A DNA stretch of 64,000 nt from the NCBI GenBank assembly GCA_951213105.1, contig OX578140.1, forward strand, positions 118,155,653 to 118,219,652, read 5' to 3'. The position numbers were made by a program, and so were the translations under genes. Source of the stretch: Amaurobius ferox. Lineage: Eukaryota; Arthropoda; Arachnida; Araneae; Amaurobiidae. The notes beneath the pieces were generated by a model. The model ran no database searches and was not told the DNA's origin. It was given only the letters and a program-made list of their open reading frames with translations. Below, in pieces: positions 42,501 through 46,969 of the stretch. Position 1 is the stretch's first letter. Each line of letters starts with the position of its first letter.

Positions 42501-45500
42501 ATCTGCATAATATTATCTCTATGGGAGGTTTAATTGTGCATTTTAATATCTAAACAAACCCTGATCCTAGAAACTCAAAGTTTTGACTAAATACGAGGTG
42601 CCATCCAAAATTTCTCGGATTGGTGCTGTATAACCAAAATGTTAAATAGTTTCAAAGCGTGCTGATAGATGGCAGTAGGTACTTGTTTTGTGAGCTAGTG
42701 TGCAAAATTTCATCGTGAATGAAGCAGTTCTCTCTAGCATAGACTCCATTTTGTTTGAAGTTGTTTATACTGCATTGTGATATTTATGATGGATGCAAAA
42801 GAAGAATGGCGTGTTTGCATTAAATTTTGTGCAAATCTTGCTAAAAGTGTGACAGAAACTGTGGAAATGACTCAACAAGTGTTTGGTGAACAATCACTGA
42901 GTAGAACCCAAGTTTACAAATGGCATAAGCTTTTTAAAGCTGGTCGAACATCAGTTGATGATAATGAAGACACAGGAAGACCTTCGACTAGCACAACACC
43001 AAAAAACATCGACAAAATTCGGCAGTTCATTCATGAAGATCGGACCATTCCAGATCTCTGTGATAAAGTTAGAATTGGATATGGAGCATGTCAGCAAATT
43101 CTCACTGAAGAACTGGGAATGCATCGTATCGCCGCCAAATTTGTTCCCAGGCTGTTGACAACAGATCAAAAGCAACACCGAATTGATGTTTGCTCGGAGC
43201 TTCGGCAGCTCGTTTTGTATCATGAAACCTTCATGTCCAGAGTTATTACTGGCGATGAGAGTTGAATTTATGGGTATGATCCCGAAACTAAGCAACAATC
43301 TTCACAATAGGAAAACCCAAGTTCACCAAGGCCAAAGAAATGCAGACAGTTGAGAAGCAATGTGAAGAGCATGTTGATTGTGTTTTTTTGACATTAAGGG
43401 AATTGTGCATAAGGAATTCATGCCGGTGGGTCACACTGTCAATTCACAATTCTACTATGATGTTCTGAGACGTCTTCGTGAAGATGTCAGAAGGAAATGG
43501 ACGGAATTATGGTGAGCAAAACACTGGGTTCTTCATCACGATAATGTGTCCACCCACAGTTCATTCAACACACAACAGTTTTTGACCAAGAATTCGATGA
43601 CCATCATCCCCCACCCACCTTACTCGAACCAGACTTAGACCCCTGCGACTTCTTTTTATTCCCAAAAAATGAAATTTAAGCTAAAAGGCTAGCGTTTTGA
43701 TACCATTGAAGAAATTCAAACAGAATTGCAGGCGGTGCTCTATATGCTTACCGAAAAAGACTTCTAAAAAGCCTTCCACCAATGGCAAAAGCACTGGGAC
43801 CACCAATGTATAGCTGCAGGAAGAAGCTATTTTGAAGGTGACAGTGAACAACATTAACTGATATGGTTAGTTTTTAAATTTTCACAGCACCAATCCGGGA
43901 AATTTTGTATGGTACCTCGTATTAAGTGGGGCTATTCCAAGGTTACGCACAAAATTTCATTAACTTTAACTGTTCTCCCGTGATGATGAGACAAACATAC
44001 AGACAGACAGATTTTCAATTTTATTTATATAGTTTTTTAAAGCTCAAGTGACACAAAACTAACAATTATCAGATATTCAGCTACATGTATTTGCTCCTTC
44101 TCCTAGTAAAAAAAAAGTCTTGTTTAGGTTGTATTATGCTCTTGTGACATGCTAGCGAGGCCATTTATATAGGATGTATAGTATTATATAGATCATATAA
44201 TATTAGTTAATTTCTTCTAAAAACACTAATTGCGAAAAAGGTGACTAATAAAATTATGACCAGTAGCAATCACACCACAGCTAGTTTTAGTTTTAATATT
44301 TTAATATATTTCAAATGATTTTAATTAGAGTTGATACATTTTCAGGAGCATTCCAAGAATTCGATATTTACTGGTAGCTCTTATTACAAAACAAGTAGAT
44401 ACCAAAGAATCTCTAGAAAAAGTTTGGACAAAAGAACCTCAGTGTAAGTAGTTTTTACATTTATTGAATGTTATAGTTATAAACTGAACATTGTTTTTGA
44501 TACTATACCTGGTTAGATCTTTACCTTATACCTTTTCAGTGTTAAATTTTTCTTTCATCAGGGGGGTTAACTCCCCCCGCCCCTCCAGCTGCAATCTTGA
44601 TGACGAACGTGTACATTTGTTTCATAAAAACAATTAAATTCACAACATGTAAGCTCATATGCTAAAAACGTACAGTAGTATACATTGAATTTATTTTTAT
44701 TTACCTTCTGGGAAAGAACTGATCAATTGATGTTTAGTGAGTTTTAGCCACCAGTCTTTCTCCTTCGAAGTGTATTTTAAGTTGTGAGACTAAATTTAAT
44801 GCCTTTCCATCATTATGCTTACAAGAAAATGTCTTTAGTCCATCTAACACTTTTAAAACTTCAGAGTAATTTCTGATGCTGACTCCTTGCTCTTCACACT
44901 CGACTTTTTCTTCCTCACTTTCTTCCTCTTCAGATGATTCTGTTGGAAATTCCCTGACGATATCGTATATTTCTCTGTTGTTTTCTTCTATCATTACATC
45001 TGCATCCATAGGAGCATATTCTTCAGATGATACGCCCACGAATCCGGCCTTTTCCATCAACCTCTGTAAACTTTTAGATTTTTCATCTGAATCAGTTGGA
45101 AGTTTTGCAAACTCCCTAAAACCAGCTTTTTGATAGTTAGAAATCGTTTCTTTTACACTATTCCATGCGGATTTTATCCAACCAAATGCATCCAAAATGT
45201 TGATCGACTTAGGTAGTTCTGTGGCTGATTTAACTTCTTCCATTTTGCAGACCAAATGCTTTAAAAGTAGCTTGTGATATTGAACTTTGATTACACTGAG
45301 ATTTGATTACACCGAGATCCAGTGGTTGACACTTGGATGTCGTGTTAGGGGAAAGGAAAATTACCTTTATGTTTTTCAGGCGAACGTCTGTTGGATGGGA
45401 CGTGGCATTATCCATAAACAGCAGGACTTTTCTTTTTTTATTCACAAAGTGCTTGTCTAAGTTTATCAAATATTTCGATATCAGAAGTCATCCATGCTTT

Positions 45501-46139
45501 CCTATTAGAGTGCCATTCGATGGTCTCTAACCAATGCTGTCGTCCCATTTTGATTCTAGCTTTTACTAAAAGATTAAAACTGCAGCTCTGAGTGTGGTTA
45601 GTATTTGGGTTTATGTTACCTGTATCCTCCCTCTTTTCCTTCTTCCTGAATTAAAACTTCTTTGTTCTAATATTGCACCAAGTTCTTGGAAAATGTTGGG
45701 TTGCTGATTTTTGTTGGAAAGGAAATGAATTTATGTTGACTTACATGGTTGTTAATCATAACCCTGGTTATTATCCCCATCAAATTATCTAGAGTGTTGA
45801 CTTATCTGAGGGTTGAGATAGCGAAACTCCACTGTACATATGAACAAAAAATAAAGTGGTTTAATGTGGAATTTATTTTTGACTTTTTAGTAACACTGGC
45901 CATTATCTTACCTTGTTATTTGCAGCTTTAAGTATGTACATTATCATAATAACTTTCGTGTTGTGTGAGTGTAATTTAATATAAATACTTTAAATATTTG
46001 ATAATTGTGTTTACATATTTTTTATGAATGATTAATCTTTATATTAAAATCTCTTTTAGTTCTATTGAGAGAATATTTTGAATGGCTACCTAATGCAAAA
46101 CATTTAGAGATAGAATGTGGATGGCCTCCAAATTTGTAA
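388..46139 (+). CDS. DHX37: DHX37 RNA helicase, 3' half of gene (10 exons)
   Basis: Exons 388-575, 2160-2201, 2284-2440, 7088-7208, 16761-16815, 23152-23266, 25510-25647, 25889-26057, 44346-44443 and 46060-46139 have AG/GT borders and compatible phases and give one open frame of 387 residues plus TAA. The order of blocks matches the C-terminal third of DHX37/Dhr1 (kurz in flies): a winged-helix part (PRYAKML), a helical bundle ([20 protein letters not shown]), an OB fold ([22 protein letters not shown]) and the C-terminal domain ending in [11 protein letters not shown]. Known family role: a nucleolar DEAH-box ATPase, activated by UTP14, that releases U3 snoRNA from the pre-40S SSU processome. 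The RecA helicase domains must lie on exons left of the window. I see no stop or frameshift in the exons, so the gene looks functional despite more than 44 kb of repeat-rich introns. Confidence 0.93.
576..2159 (+). other. DHX37 intron with one perfect hairpin
   Basis: AT-rich intron of 1.58 kb. Apart from the 20-bp inverted repeat at 1807-1851 I see no gene or recognisable element. The acceptor is TTTGTTTTCAG. Confidence 0.7.
1807..1851. repeat. Perfect 20-bp stem hairpin
   Basis: 1807-1826 is the exact reverse complement of 1832-1851, around a 5-base loop (AGTAA). Pairing stops sharply on both sides. It may be a tiny palindromic insertion or a remnant of a foldback element. Confidence 0.9.
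2160..2201 (+). CDS. DHX37: DHX37 exon b (14 codons)
   Basis: A 42-bp micro-exon, phase 0 at both ends, between TTTTCAG and GTAAGT. It encodes a charged linker ([14 protein letters not shown]) where vertebrate DHX37 also has a charged linker before the helical bundle. Confidence 0.88.
2284..2440 (+). CDS. DHX37: DHX37 exon c (helical bundle)
   Basis: Begins after TTTAG and encodes [20 protein letters not shown], then a block with [18 protein letters not shown], equivalent to the vertebrate FCEANGLRYKAMMEIRRL segment. It ends in phase 1 before GTAAAT. The intron before it is only 82 bp. Confidence 0.93.
2441..4052 (+). other. DHX37 intron: simple repeats and an old dispersed repeat
   Basis: AT-rich intron with a (CA)n tract near 2990, broken poly-C near 3136, a second CA/TA tract near 3505, and the dispersed repeat at 3641-3860. 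No coding sequence is supported. Confidence 0.6.
3641..3860. repeat. Dispersed repeat with GTCTGTCTGT end (copy 1)
   Basis: Starts near TATAGAGGATGTTTGTCTGT and contains a TATTCACACAAATTGGTTCTTTAGCAATC-type block that recurs, diverged, at 30805-31010. The 'AAAAG..ATGTCTGTCTGT' opening also recurs at 10861. Such openings are common at Helitron-like or LINE-derived repeats in arthropods; the class is not settled here. Confidence 0.5.
4053..5604 (-). mobile_element. Tc1-like transposon with IR/DR ends
   Basis: A 1552-bp element flanked by TA at 4051-4052 and 5605-5606. Outer ends are inverted (CAGTGTGCAAAAAAAGTATA at left; the matching complement ends at 5604). Each end also holds an inner copy of the AAAAAGTATAAGGA motif (4246-4260 at left, complement at 5400-5414 at right), the IR/DR arrangement of Sleeping Beauty/Tc1 elements, where each repeat is a transposase site. 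A decayed minus-strand transposase lies between the ends. Confidence 0.9.
4315..5358 (-). pseudogene. Tc1 transposase, broken
   Basis: Three open pieces read 5' to 3' on the minus strand. 5358-5155 has the N-terminal paired-like helix-turn-helix ([20 protein letters not shown]). 5010-4762 has the first catalytic Asp in [14 protein letters not shown]. 4677-4315 has the second Asp in [10 protein letters not shown] and the final acidic residue in NLNPMENLW. This is the DD34E-type order of Tc1 transposases, which cut and paste DNA at TA. Stops and frameshifts between the pieces (about 5154-5011 and 4761-4678) mean it cannot make active enzyme. It sits antisense within a DHX37 intron. Confidence 0.9.
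5605..6598 (+). other. DHX37 intron, no gene seen
   Basis: AT-rich intron. Short open frames here lack family motifs. A poly-A/lysine-rich frame near 6352-6591 is composition-driven. Confidence 0.55.
6599..6656 (-). mobile_element. Very short SINE insertion (58 bp)
   Basis: A 58-bp insert between exact 14-bp duplications GAAATAGGTTGTGT at 6585-6598 and 6657-6670. On the minus strand it ends GTGGTCTGGGCTTTCT, shared with the inserts at 14549-14585 and 37652-37694 and similar to the GGTCTGGGTCTC tail of the main SINE family. The target reads TAC^ACA on that strand. It is interpreted as a severely 5'-truncated retroposed copy. Confidence 0.8.
6893..7083 (+). repeat. 95-bp tandem duplication next to a splice acceptor
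   Basis: 6893-6987 and 6988-7083 are near-identical (TGTACATTTTGCTTT start, TTATAAAATTATTTTT end). Copy 2 runs directly into the TATAG acceptor of DHX37 exon d. Copy 1 ends in TTTTTGTAC and so lacks the AG. Confidence 0.9.
7088..7208 (+). CDS. DHX37: DHX37 exon d (helical bundle end)
   Basis: Follows TTTTTATAG and ends phase 2 before GTACGT. It encodes a segment with [20 protein letters not shown] and GFTDHVAR, matching the vertebrate '[25 protein letters not shown]' block position by position. Confidence 0.92.
7209..11788 (+). other. DHX37 intron with unclassified higher-GC segment
   Basis: 7209-8700 is AT-rich with a (TA)n tract near 8168. 8700-10440 is noticeably less AT-rich and holds several short open frames (8837-9019, 9276-9482, 10061-10414) without recognisable domains, likely an unclassified transposon remnant. 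10861 onward carries the AAAAGGCAATGTCTGTGTG repeat opening and a G tract at about 10951. Nothing supports a cellular gene. Confidence 0.5.
11646..11790. repeat. Direct repeat, period 110 bp
   Basis: A block beginning AGAGCTTAGCATATGGTC and continuing through ATTATAAAATT occurs at 11646 and again at 11756. The second copy runs into the first SINE unit at about 11789, so this local duplication forms the SINE array's left flank. Confidence 0.8.
11789..12645 (+). mobile_element. Tandem array of four tRNA-type SINE units
   Basis: Units lie at about 11789-12009, 12010-12134 (internally deleted), 12135-12379 and 12380-12645. Heads carry a pol III A-box-like TAGCCCAGTGGTTAGCG and a B box GGTTCGATTCC. 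Cores share ACATGTGGGTCCGTAAGT and GGGTACGGTCCCTG. The first three units end in an alternative tail (GGGTGAATAAAAAGAAAGTT through GATTGTC) instead of the usual GGCACTTCCCGGCC end. Only the fourth has the usual end, itself cut at TCTGGTAGGTC. No (CAA)n tail or clear TSD is present. Shared novel tails indicate amplification of one variant unit. Confidence 0.85.
12646..14548 (+). other. DHX37 intron, no gene seen
   Basis: AT-rich intron without a supported coding region. Near 13260 there is a GC-richer patch (CCCCCAGAAGGGGAAAAC), possibly a transposon end without a visible partner. Confidence 0.5.
14549..14585 (-). mobile_element. Very short SINE insertion (37 bp)
   Basis: A 37-bp insert between exact 15-bp duplications AACTGTTGTATGTGT at 14534-14548 and 14586-14600. 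On the minus strand it ends TCGTGTGGTCTGGGTTTTCT, the same end as the 6.6-kb copy. The target reads TAC^ACA on that strand. Confidence 0.8.
15120..15590. repeat. Degenerate TTGGCGA/TTTTGTCA motif array
   Basis: A series of loosely spaced motifs such as TTGGCGATATTT, TTTGGCGAAATTTTTGTCAG and TTGGCAGCATTT alternates with AT-rich spacer. The same vocabulary, partly inverted, occurs at 33060-33190 and weakly near 25240-25310. It looks like an internal motif array of an old non-autonomous transposon. Confidence 0.5.
15870..16105. repeat. Transposon-end-like block with terminal hairpin
   Basis: Contains CCAGATTTCATTCGGATCGC and then an imperfect hairpin, TACTTTCCTTATACAT (16061-16076) against ATGTATATAAGGAAAGTA (16083-16100). 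A terminal short hairpin fits a Helitron-like or SINE-like 3' end. The class is not established. Confidence 0.4.
16761..16815 (+). CDS. DHX37: DHX37 exon e (18 codons)
   Basis: After TTATTATAG, the first base completes an Arg codon from exon d. It encodes [18 protein letters not shown] and ends phase 0 before GTGATG. It matches the vertebrate linker ending in KWRNAYK, just before the OB fold. Confidence 0.88.
16816..18640 (+). other. DHX37 intron with a piggyBac-type MITE
   Basis: AT-rich. Repeated GCATGCTG-like words occur between 17270 and 17600. Nearly the same ATATCAACCATAATTTAATC block occurs at about 18093 and 18158. The only clear element is at 17955-18038. Confidence 0.5.
17955..18038. 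mobile_element. 84-bp piggyBac-type hairpin MITE
   Basis: Flanked by TTAA at 17951-17954 and 18039-18042. Ends are inverted: CACTAGAACGACAGAAGT at left against ACTTCTTCCGTCATTCTAGTA at right, and pairing continues inward (TGACCACATAA with TTATGCGGTCA), so almost the whole insert folds on itself. TTAA targets and C(A/C)CTAGAA-type ends are known piggyBac traits. Confidence 0.8.
18641..21386 (+). mobile_element. hAT transposon, full length
   Basis: Exact 8-bp target duplication CCCTATGC at 18633-18640 and 21387-21394. Terminal inverted repeats are CAGGGGTCGGCAACCT at left and, reversed, CAGAGGTCGGCAACCT at right, with subterminal GGCTCTT repeats. Length is 2746 bp. The 8-bp duplication and CAGNGG ends are hAT hallmarks. 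Inside is a decayed transposase. The element lies in the sense direction within the DHX37 intron between exons e and f. Confidence 0.95.
19252..21188 (+). pseudogene. hAT transposase (GTF2IRD2/ZBED-like), broken
   Basis: An N-terminal BED-type zinc finger is visible (CLICYEKL followed by [11 protein letters not shown]). The RNase H-like core has [11 protein letters not shown] and [15 protein letters not shown] (catalytic Asp region), then [15 protein letters not shown]. The hATC dimerisation region has [20 protein letters not shown] and [14 protein letters not shown]. Relatives include the transposase-derived parts of GTF2IRD2 and ZBED proteins. Breaks: a TGA at about 19993, frameshifts near 20140, 20520-20550 and 20815-20845, and an A20 run within the frame at about 19503. 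A likely 5' untranslated exon or intron precedes it, ending in TTTTTTCAG at 19250. Confidence 0.92.
21395..22214 (+). other. DHX37 intron with one hAT-like MITE
   Basis: AT-rich. The 62-codon open frame at 21659-21847 has no family character. The MITE at 21837-21998 is the only element recognised. Confidence 0.5.
21837..21998. mobile_element. 162-bp hAT-like MITE
   Basis: Flanked by TATCTGGA (21829-21836) and TATCTAGA (21999-22006), an 8-bp duplication with one mismatch. Ends are CAGTAGTGTAACTAGA and, reversed, CAGCGGCACACTATCA. No coding sequence. Confidence 0.65.
22229..22514 (+). mobile_element. tRNA-type SINE, left copy of a pair
   Basis: Near full length: GGTGCGGTAGCCCATTGG A-box region, GGTTCGATTCC B box (exact pol III consensus), family core, GGTCTGGGTCTC and CAACAAC tail. 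Target duplications are ACATACTGGCCAGT at 22215-22228 and 22515-22528. It retains CpG sites that its right-hand neighbour has lost, suggesting it is the younger of the two. Confidence 0.92.
22529..22819 (+). mobile_element. tRNA-type SINE, right copy of a pair
   Basis: Same family. The B box is degraded to GGTTTGATTCC and the head has CpG-decay changes. The tail is (CAA)5. It is followed by a third copy of the target duplication with one change (ACGTACTGGCCAGT, 22820-22833). Confidence 0.92.
23152..23266 (+). CDS. DHX37: DHX37 exon f (OB fold start)
   Basis: After TTCCTTCTAG. Encodes [20 protein letters not shown] followed by a [14 protein letters not shown] end, almost identical to vertebrate [34 protein letters not shown] in pattern. 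Ends phase 1 before GTATAA. Confidence 0.95.
23267..25509 (+). other. DHX37 intron with palindromic MITE
   Basis: AT-rich, with a (TA)n tract at about 24118, a short imperfect hairpin at about 24361-24410 (CTTCTAATAATGGTA against its complement), and TTGGCAATATTAATTTG-type motifs near 25260. No gene. Confidence 0.55.
23625..23905. mobile_element. Palindromic MITE, about 280 bp
   Basis: The left half (from about 23640: TCATGAAATTTGGG, then TTAAATTGCTTGGTATTTTT at about 23713) is inversely repeated on the right (AAAAATACCAAGTAATTTAA, then complement of TTCATGAAATTA near 23870). Arms are over 100 bp, imperfect, around an AT-rich centre at about 23765. No clear TSD. Confidence 0.65.
25510..25647 (+). 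CDS. DHX37: DHX37 exon g (OB fold)
   Basis: After ATGTTAG, completing a Gly codon. Encodes a stretch with [20 protein letters not shown], matching vertebrate [20 protein letters not shown]. Ends phase 1 in ACCTTTG before GTAAGT. Confidence 0.95.
25889..26057 (+). CDS. DHX37: DHX37 exon h (C-terminal domain)
   Basis: After CTGATTAG. Encodes a C-terminal-domain block with [20 protein letters not shown] and [14 protein letters not shown] (vertebrate [20 protein letters not shown] and LLSSPGTMLKTWAR). Ends phase 2 before GTAAGA. Confidence 0.93.
26460..27230. other. GC-richer segment, unclassified
   Basis: Base composition jumps sharply compared with both flanks. It holds overlapping open frames on both strands (26566-26994 +, 26776-27081 -) without recognisable domains; both are probably chance frames in GC-rich DNA. 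It adjoins the tRNA-like repeats at 27232-27705 and may be part of the same insertion. Confidence 0.5.
27232..27705 (+). mobile_element. Duplicated tRNA-like repeat (second SINE family)
   Basis: A block from GCGGCAGCAAAGACATCTAT to CGACGC.CAATCGCCACAAT occurs at about 27240-27393 and 27543-27699. Each has TTTGCTCAGTGATTATAATG (A-box-like) and GGTCCCTGGTTCGGG (B-box-like) spaced as in a tRNA. Between the copies lies a GC-rich stretch with GACGTCACGCCGAGGC repeated. No CAA tail, so this is distinct from the main family. Confidence 0.65.
28759..29048. mobile_element. 290-bp MITE with 14-bp perfect TIRs
   Basis: Begins CAGGGATGTATCTA and ends in its exact complement. Immediately flanking both ends is AGTAAT (28753-28758, 29049-29054). 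Subterminal GGTGGTCG motifs occur in opposite orientation at both ends. CAGGGATG ends look hAT-like, but the visible duplication is 6 bp, not 8. Confidence 0.75.
30805..31010. repeat. Dispersed repeat with GTCTGTCTGT end (copy 2)
   Basis: Starts ATATTAAAAGATGTCTGTCTGT-like and contains TTTTCACACAAATCAGTTCC then TTAGCAATCAAATATATT, homologous to the copy at 3641-3860. A related CATACAGACACCCGCAGGGA end occurs near 31845. Confidence 0.5.
32122..32290 (-). mobile_element. SINE fragment, 5'-truncated
   Basis: On the minus strand it runs from within the AGGTTGGTGGTAGGGGAAGG core to GGTCTGGGTTTC and a (CAA)4 tail. The pol III head is missing. I could not identify a target duplication, so the left junction may be rearranged. 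Confidence 0.85.
32486..32560. repeat. hAT-end-like fragment
   Basis: CAGCAGTTCCCAACAAGGGT followed by TCCGTGGATCC and CAGGGCTCC resembles termini of hAT elements of the CAGNGGTTCCCAA type. No partner end was found, so this may be a solo end. Confidence 0.35.
33060..33190. repeat. TTGGCGA-type motif array, second copy
   Basis: Motifs TTTTGGCGGAATATCGCCAA, GTTGCCAAATTAACGAAAAT and CTCGCCATCTGG are inversely related to the array at 15120-15590. Confidence 0.45.
34350..34367. repeat. C18 homopolymer
   Basis: Eighteen C residues followed by TTTGTGGGGGCCC. Other G/C runs sit near 3136, 10951, 14414 and 63865 in otherwise AT-rich DNA. Confidence 0.9.
36200..36330 (-). pseudogene. Fragment shared with 39.2 kb, possibly gag-derived
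   Basis: On the minus strand one frame reads through [20 protein letters not shown] to a stop. The [11 protein letters not shown] core (DNA at about 36266-36305) is repeated at 39180-39214, where it joins an Asn-rich frame. Likely remnants of the same retroelement, but no reverse transcriptase is visible nearby. Confidence 0.35.
37652..37694 (+). mobile_element. Very short SINE insertion (43 bp)
   Basis: A 43-bp insert between exact 14-bp duplications ACAATATTACCAAT at 37638-37651 and 37695-37708. The insert is itself an imperfect dimer (CGTGTGGCCTGGGCT twice) and ends TAGGCTTTCT. The target reads TAC^ACA. Same 3' end as the 6.6- and 14.5-kb copies. Confidence 0.8.
38955..39214 (-). pseudogene. 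Asn/Tyr-rich frame, retrotransposon gag-like remnant
   Basis: On the minus strand a frame of strongly biased composition ([18 protein letters not shown], then [16 protein letters not shown]) runs to a stop at about 38960, with an internal TAG near 39175. Basic Asn-rich tails of this sort occur in Gag proteins of LTR retrotransposons. The upstream side is interrupted by the SINE insertion at 39230. Confidence 0.35.
39230..39318 (+). pseudogene. 5S rRNA fragment (about nt 29 to 3' end)
   Basis: CGGTTCTCGTTAGATCACCG, AAGCAGCATCGGGCGCGG, TTAGTACTTGGTGGGTGACC and a TGCTGTTGGC end follow arthropod 5S rRNA from about position 29. The internal promoter region (box A, intermediate element, box C, roughly nt 50-97) is present with scattered changes. 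It functions, if at all, as the SINE's promoter, not as ribosomal RNA. Confidence 0.9.
39230..39584 (+). mobile_element. SINE with a 5S rRNA head
   Basis: Exact 15-bp target duplication ACTATGACAGGAATC at 39215-39229 and 39585-39599 delimits the insert. It starts inside 5S rRNA (39230-39318), then joins the main SINE at GGTGCGGTATCCCCGTGG. The tRNA B-box region is deleted (GCGCGCTAGATTTGCACGCT joins directly to the GCCGCCGTGTTCATGCGG core). It has the usual GGTCTGGGTCTC and CAACAACAACA tail. Because the 5S portion lies inside the duplication, it was part of the retroposed RNA. It sits in a hAT remnant, so it is younger than that element. Confidence 0.93.
39588..41257 (-). mobile_element. hAT remnant (ZMYM1/DUF4371-type), one end visible
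   Basis: The 5' end on the minus strand is at 41257: CAGTAGTGGCTCGTCAATAA is a typical end of this hAT group. The transposase frame is in pieces: 41179-40940 and 40761-40498, then 40553-40317 ([20 protein letters not shown]), then 40157-39681 ([50 protein letters not shown]). After a TAG at about 39678 it continues as [15 protein letters not shown] until the SINE at 39584. The hATC end and second TIR are absent: the sequence beyond the SINE is unrelated gag-like DNA. Broken and immobile. Confidence 0.88.
41258..42593 (+). other. DHX37 intron, no gene seen
   Basis: AT-rich, with (TA)n/(CA)n at 41262-41280 and 42035-42045. A less AT-rich patch at about 41690-41760 has no identity I recognise. 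Confidence 0.5.
42594..43919 (+). mobile_element. mariner transposon, full length
   Basis: 1326 bp between TA at 42592-42593 and 43920-43921. Ends are inverted: CGAGGTGCCATCCAAAATTT at left and, reversed, CGAGGTACCATACAAAATTT at right. Standard mariner size. Confidence 0.93.
42786..43857 (+). pseudogene. mariner transposase, broken
   Basis: Starts [20 protein letters not shown]. It has the mariner helix-turn-helix ([17 protein letters not shown]), the conserved linker [16 protein letters not shown], and the first catalytic Asp in VITGDES. There a TGA replaces the usual Trp (43263). Further on are [27 protein letters not shown] (second Asp), and the third-Asp region near 43640 (LDPCDFF in a shifted frame). 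Further stops lie at about 43307, 43515 and 43690. SETMAR-type relatives are common in arthropod genomes. Confidence 0.92.
43930..44040 (+). repeat. LINE 3'-tail-like sequence
   Basis: Contains ACAAAATTTCATTAACTTTA, CTCCCGTGATGATGAGACAA and ACATACAGACAGACAGATTT, a wording typical of 3' ends of arthropod RTE/CR1-type LINEs. No coding part remains. Confidence 0.4.
44346..44443 (+). CDS. DHX37: DHX37 exon i
   Basis: After CATTTTCAG, completing a Lys codon. Encodes [20 protein letters not shown] then [12 protein letters not shown], aligned to the vertebrate [21 protein letters not shown] region. Ends phase 1 before GTAAGT. Confidence 0.9.
44673..45834 (-). mobile_element. pogo/Tigger-type transposon remnant
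   Basis: The minus-strand start at 45834 (CAGTGGAGTTTCGCTATCTC, followed by TA at 45835-45836) is a good pogo/Tigger terminus. The other end may be CAGTAGTATACATTG at 44673, after TA at 44671-44672, but matches poorly. At 1.16 kb it is shorter than an intact element; the N-terminal part of the transposase is missing. It lies in the last DHX37 intron. Confidence 0.7.
44734..45560 (-). pseudogene. Tigger/pogo transposase, 3' part
   Basis: From about 45540 the minus strand has [13 protein letters not shown], then [13 protein letters not shown] (second catalytic Asp), [20 protein letters not shown] and VIKSQ (third acidic region). A frameshift at about 45250 leads to a C-terminal frame (45255-44734) with an acidic Ser/Glu-rich tail, as in Tigger transposases. 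The CENP-B-like DNA-binding N-terminus is absent. Confidence 0.85.
46060..46139 (+). CDS. DHX37: DHX37 last exon with stop
   Basis: After CTCTTTTAG. Encodes the terminal [20 protein letters not shown] and WPPNL then TAA (46137-46139). Vertebrate DHX37 ends [20 protein letters not shown] WPPT, so this is the natural C-terminus. Confidence 0.95.
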
Positions 46140-46170
46140 CTGTATATATATTAAAATTGTAAATACGTTT

Positions 46171-46176
46171 AATAAA
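46171..46176 (+). other. Poly(A) signal of DHX37
   Basis: AATAAA 32 bases after the stop codon, the only close match downstream, implying a very short 3' UTR. Confidence 0.75.
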
Positions 46177-46179
46177 TCT

Positions 46180-46969
46180 TTTAAAAACACATTTTGATTT
46201 TTTTTTTCATACAATATATATATATTGTAATGCAGCATTTGTGTGCCTTAAACAAAATCTGAGATTTCCTATCATTCTCACTCAAATTGAAGAACACACT
46301 ATTAGAGGTCTATATTAAAAAATGTGGATACATCCACTATCTATGATCCAAAATTACTCTAAACCAGCAAAACTCCCATAGAAAACATAAGCAGCACACT
46401 TTTGTTTAAAAATTTCTCTTTATAAACATCAACAACACGAATGAAATATTGCCTTAAATATTTGTACAGAACTTGAAGTATGACAAATAAGTATATACAA
46501 TTTTCACTTTTAAATTGGTGAAACATTGCCTTGCATAACTTGATTGACAAATTAGTTGAGAGAATAATAAGTATATACAATGAATTTTTCTACTTAAGAA
46601 ATTTATACATTATACCATGCTTTGATTTAAAACATGTGTGAGAGATAAATACATGTATGAGAAATAAATACTTGCATGTGGCTATACTTGTCCAAATTTT
46701 TTTTAACATACTAAATATGCACTTCAACATACTAACATTACATAACATGGTTAAACATATTAACGTAGACTAAACGTGCACTTTAAATTATAATAAAAAA
46801 CTTTAAATACTTTATGCGTACACATTAAAAAAAACTGTTGTTCATTTCCTTAAGTTTAACATTTTCTGAATTAATATGTAATGCTATTTGCACTACTGAA
46901 TATTTAAAAATTTATCCCAAAAAACTTCTCCATTTATATCTGTTATAGAGGCAACATAAAATCTAATTA
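46180..46969. other. Intergenic, no gene seen
   Basis: AT-rich DNA with a TATATATA tract near 46216. Open frames have no recognisable protein character. Confidence 0.55.

Larger units (their letters stand above)
26058..44345 (+). other. DHX37 18.3-kb intron, repeat-filled
   Basis: Besides the elements listed separately, 27720-28758, 29049-30800, 31010-32120 and 33190-38950 are AT-rich without supported genes. 34700-35500 and 36600-38300 are strikingly poor in recognisable signals but rich in ATTCAA/TCATTT words. Its length against 82 bp to 9.6 kb for the other introns shows it as the main insertion sink. Confidence 0.7.
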
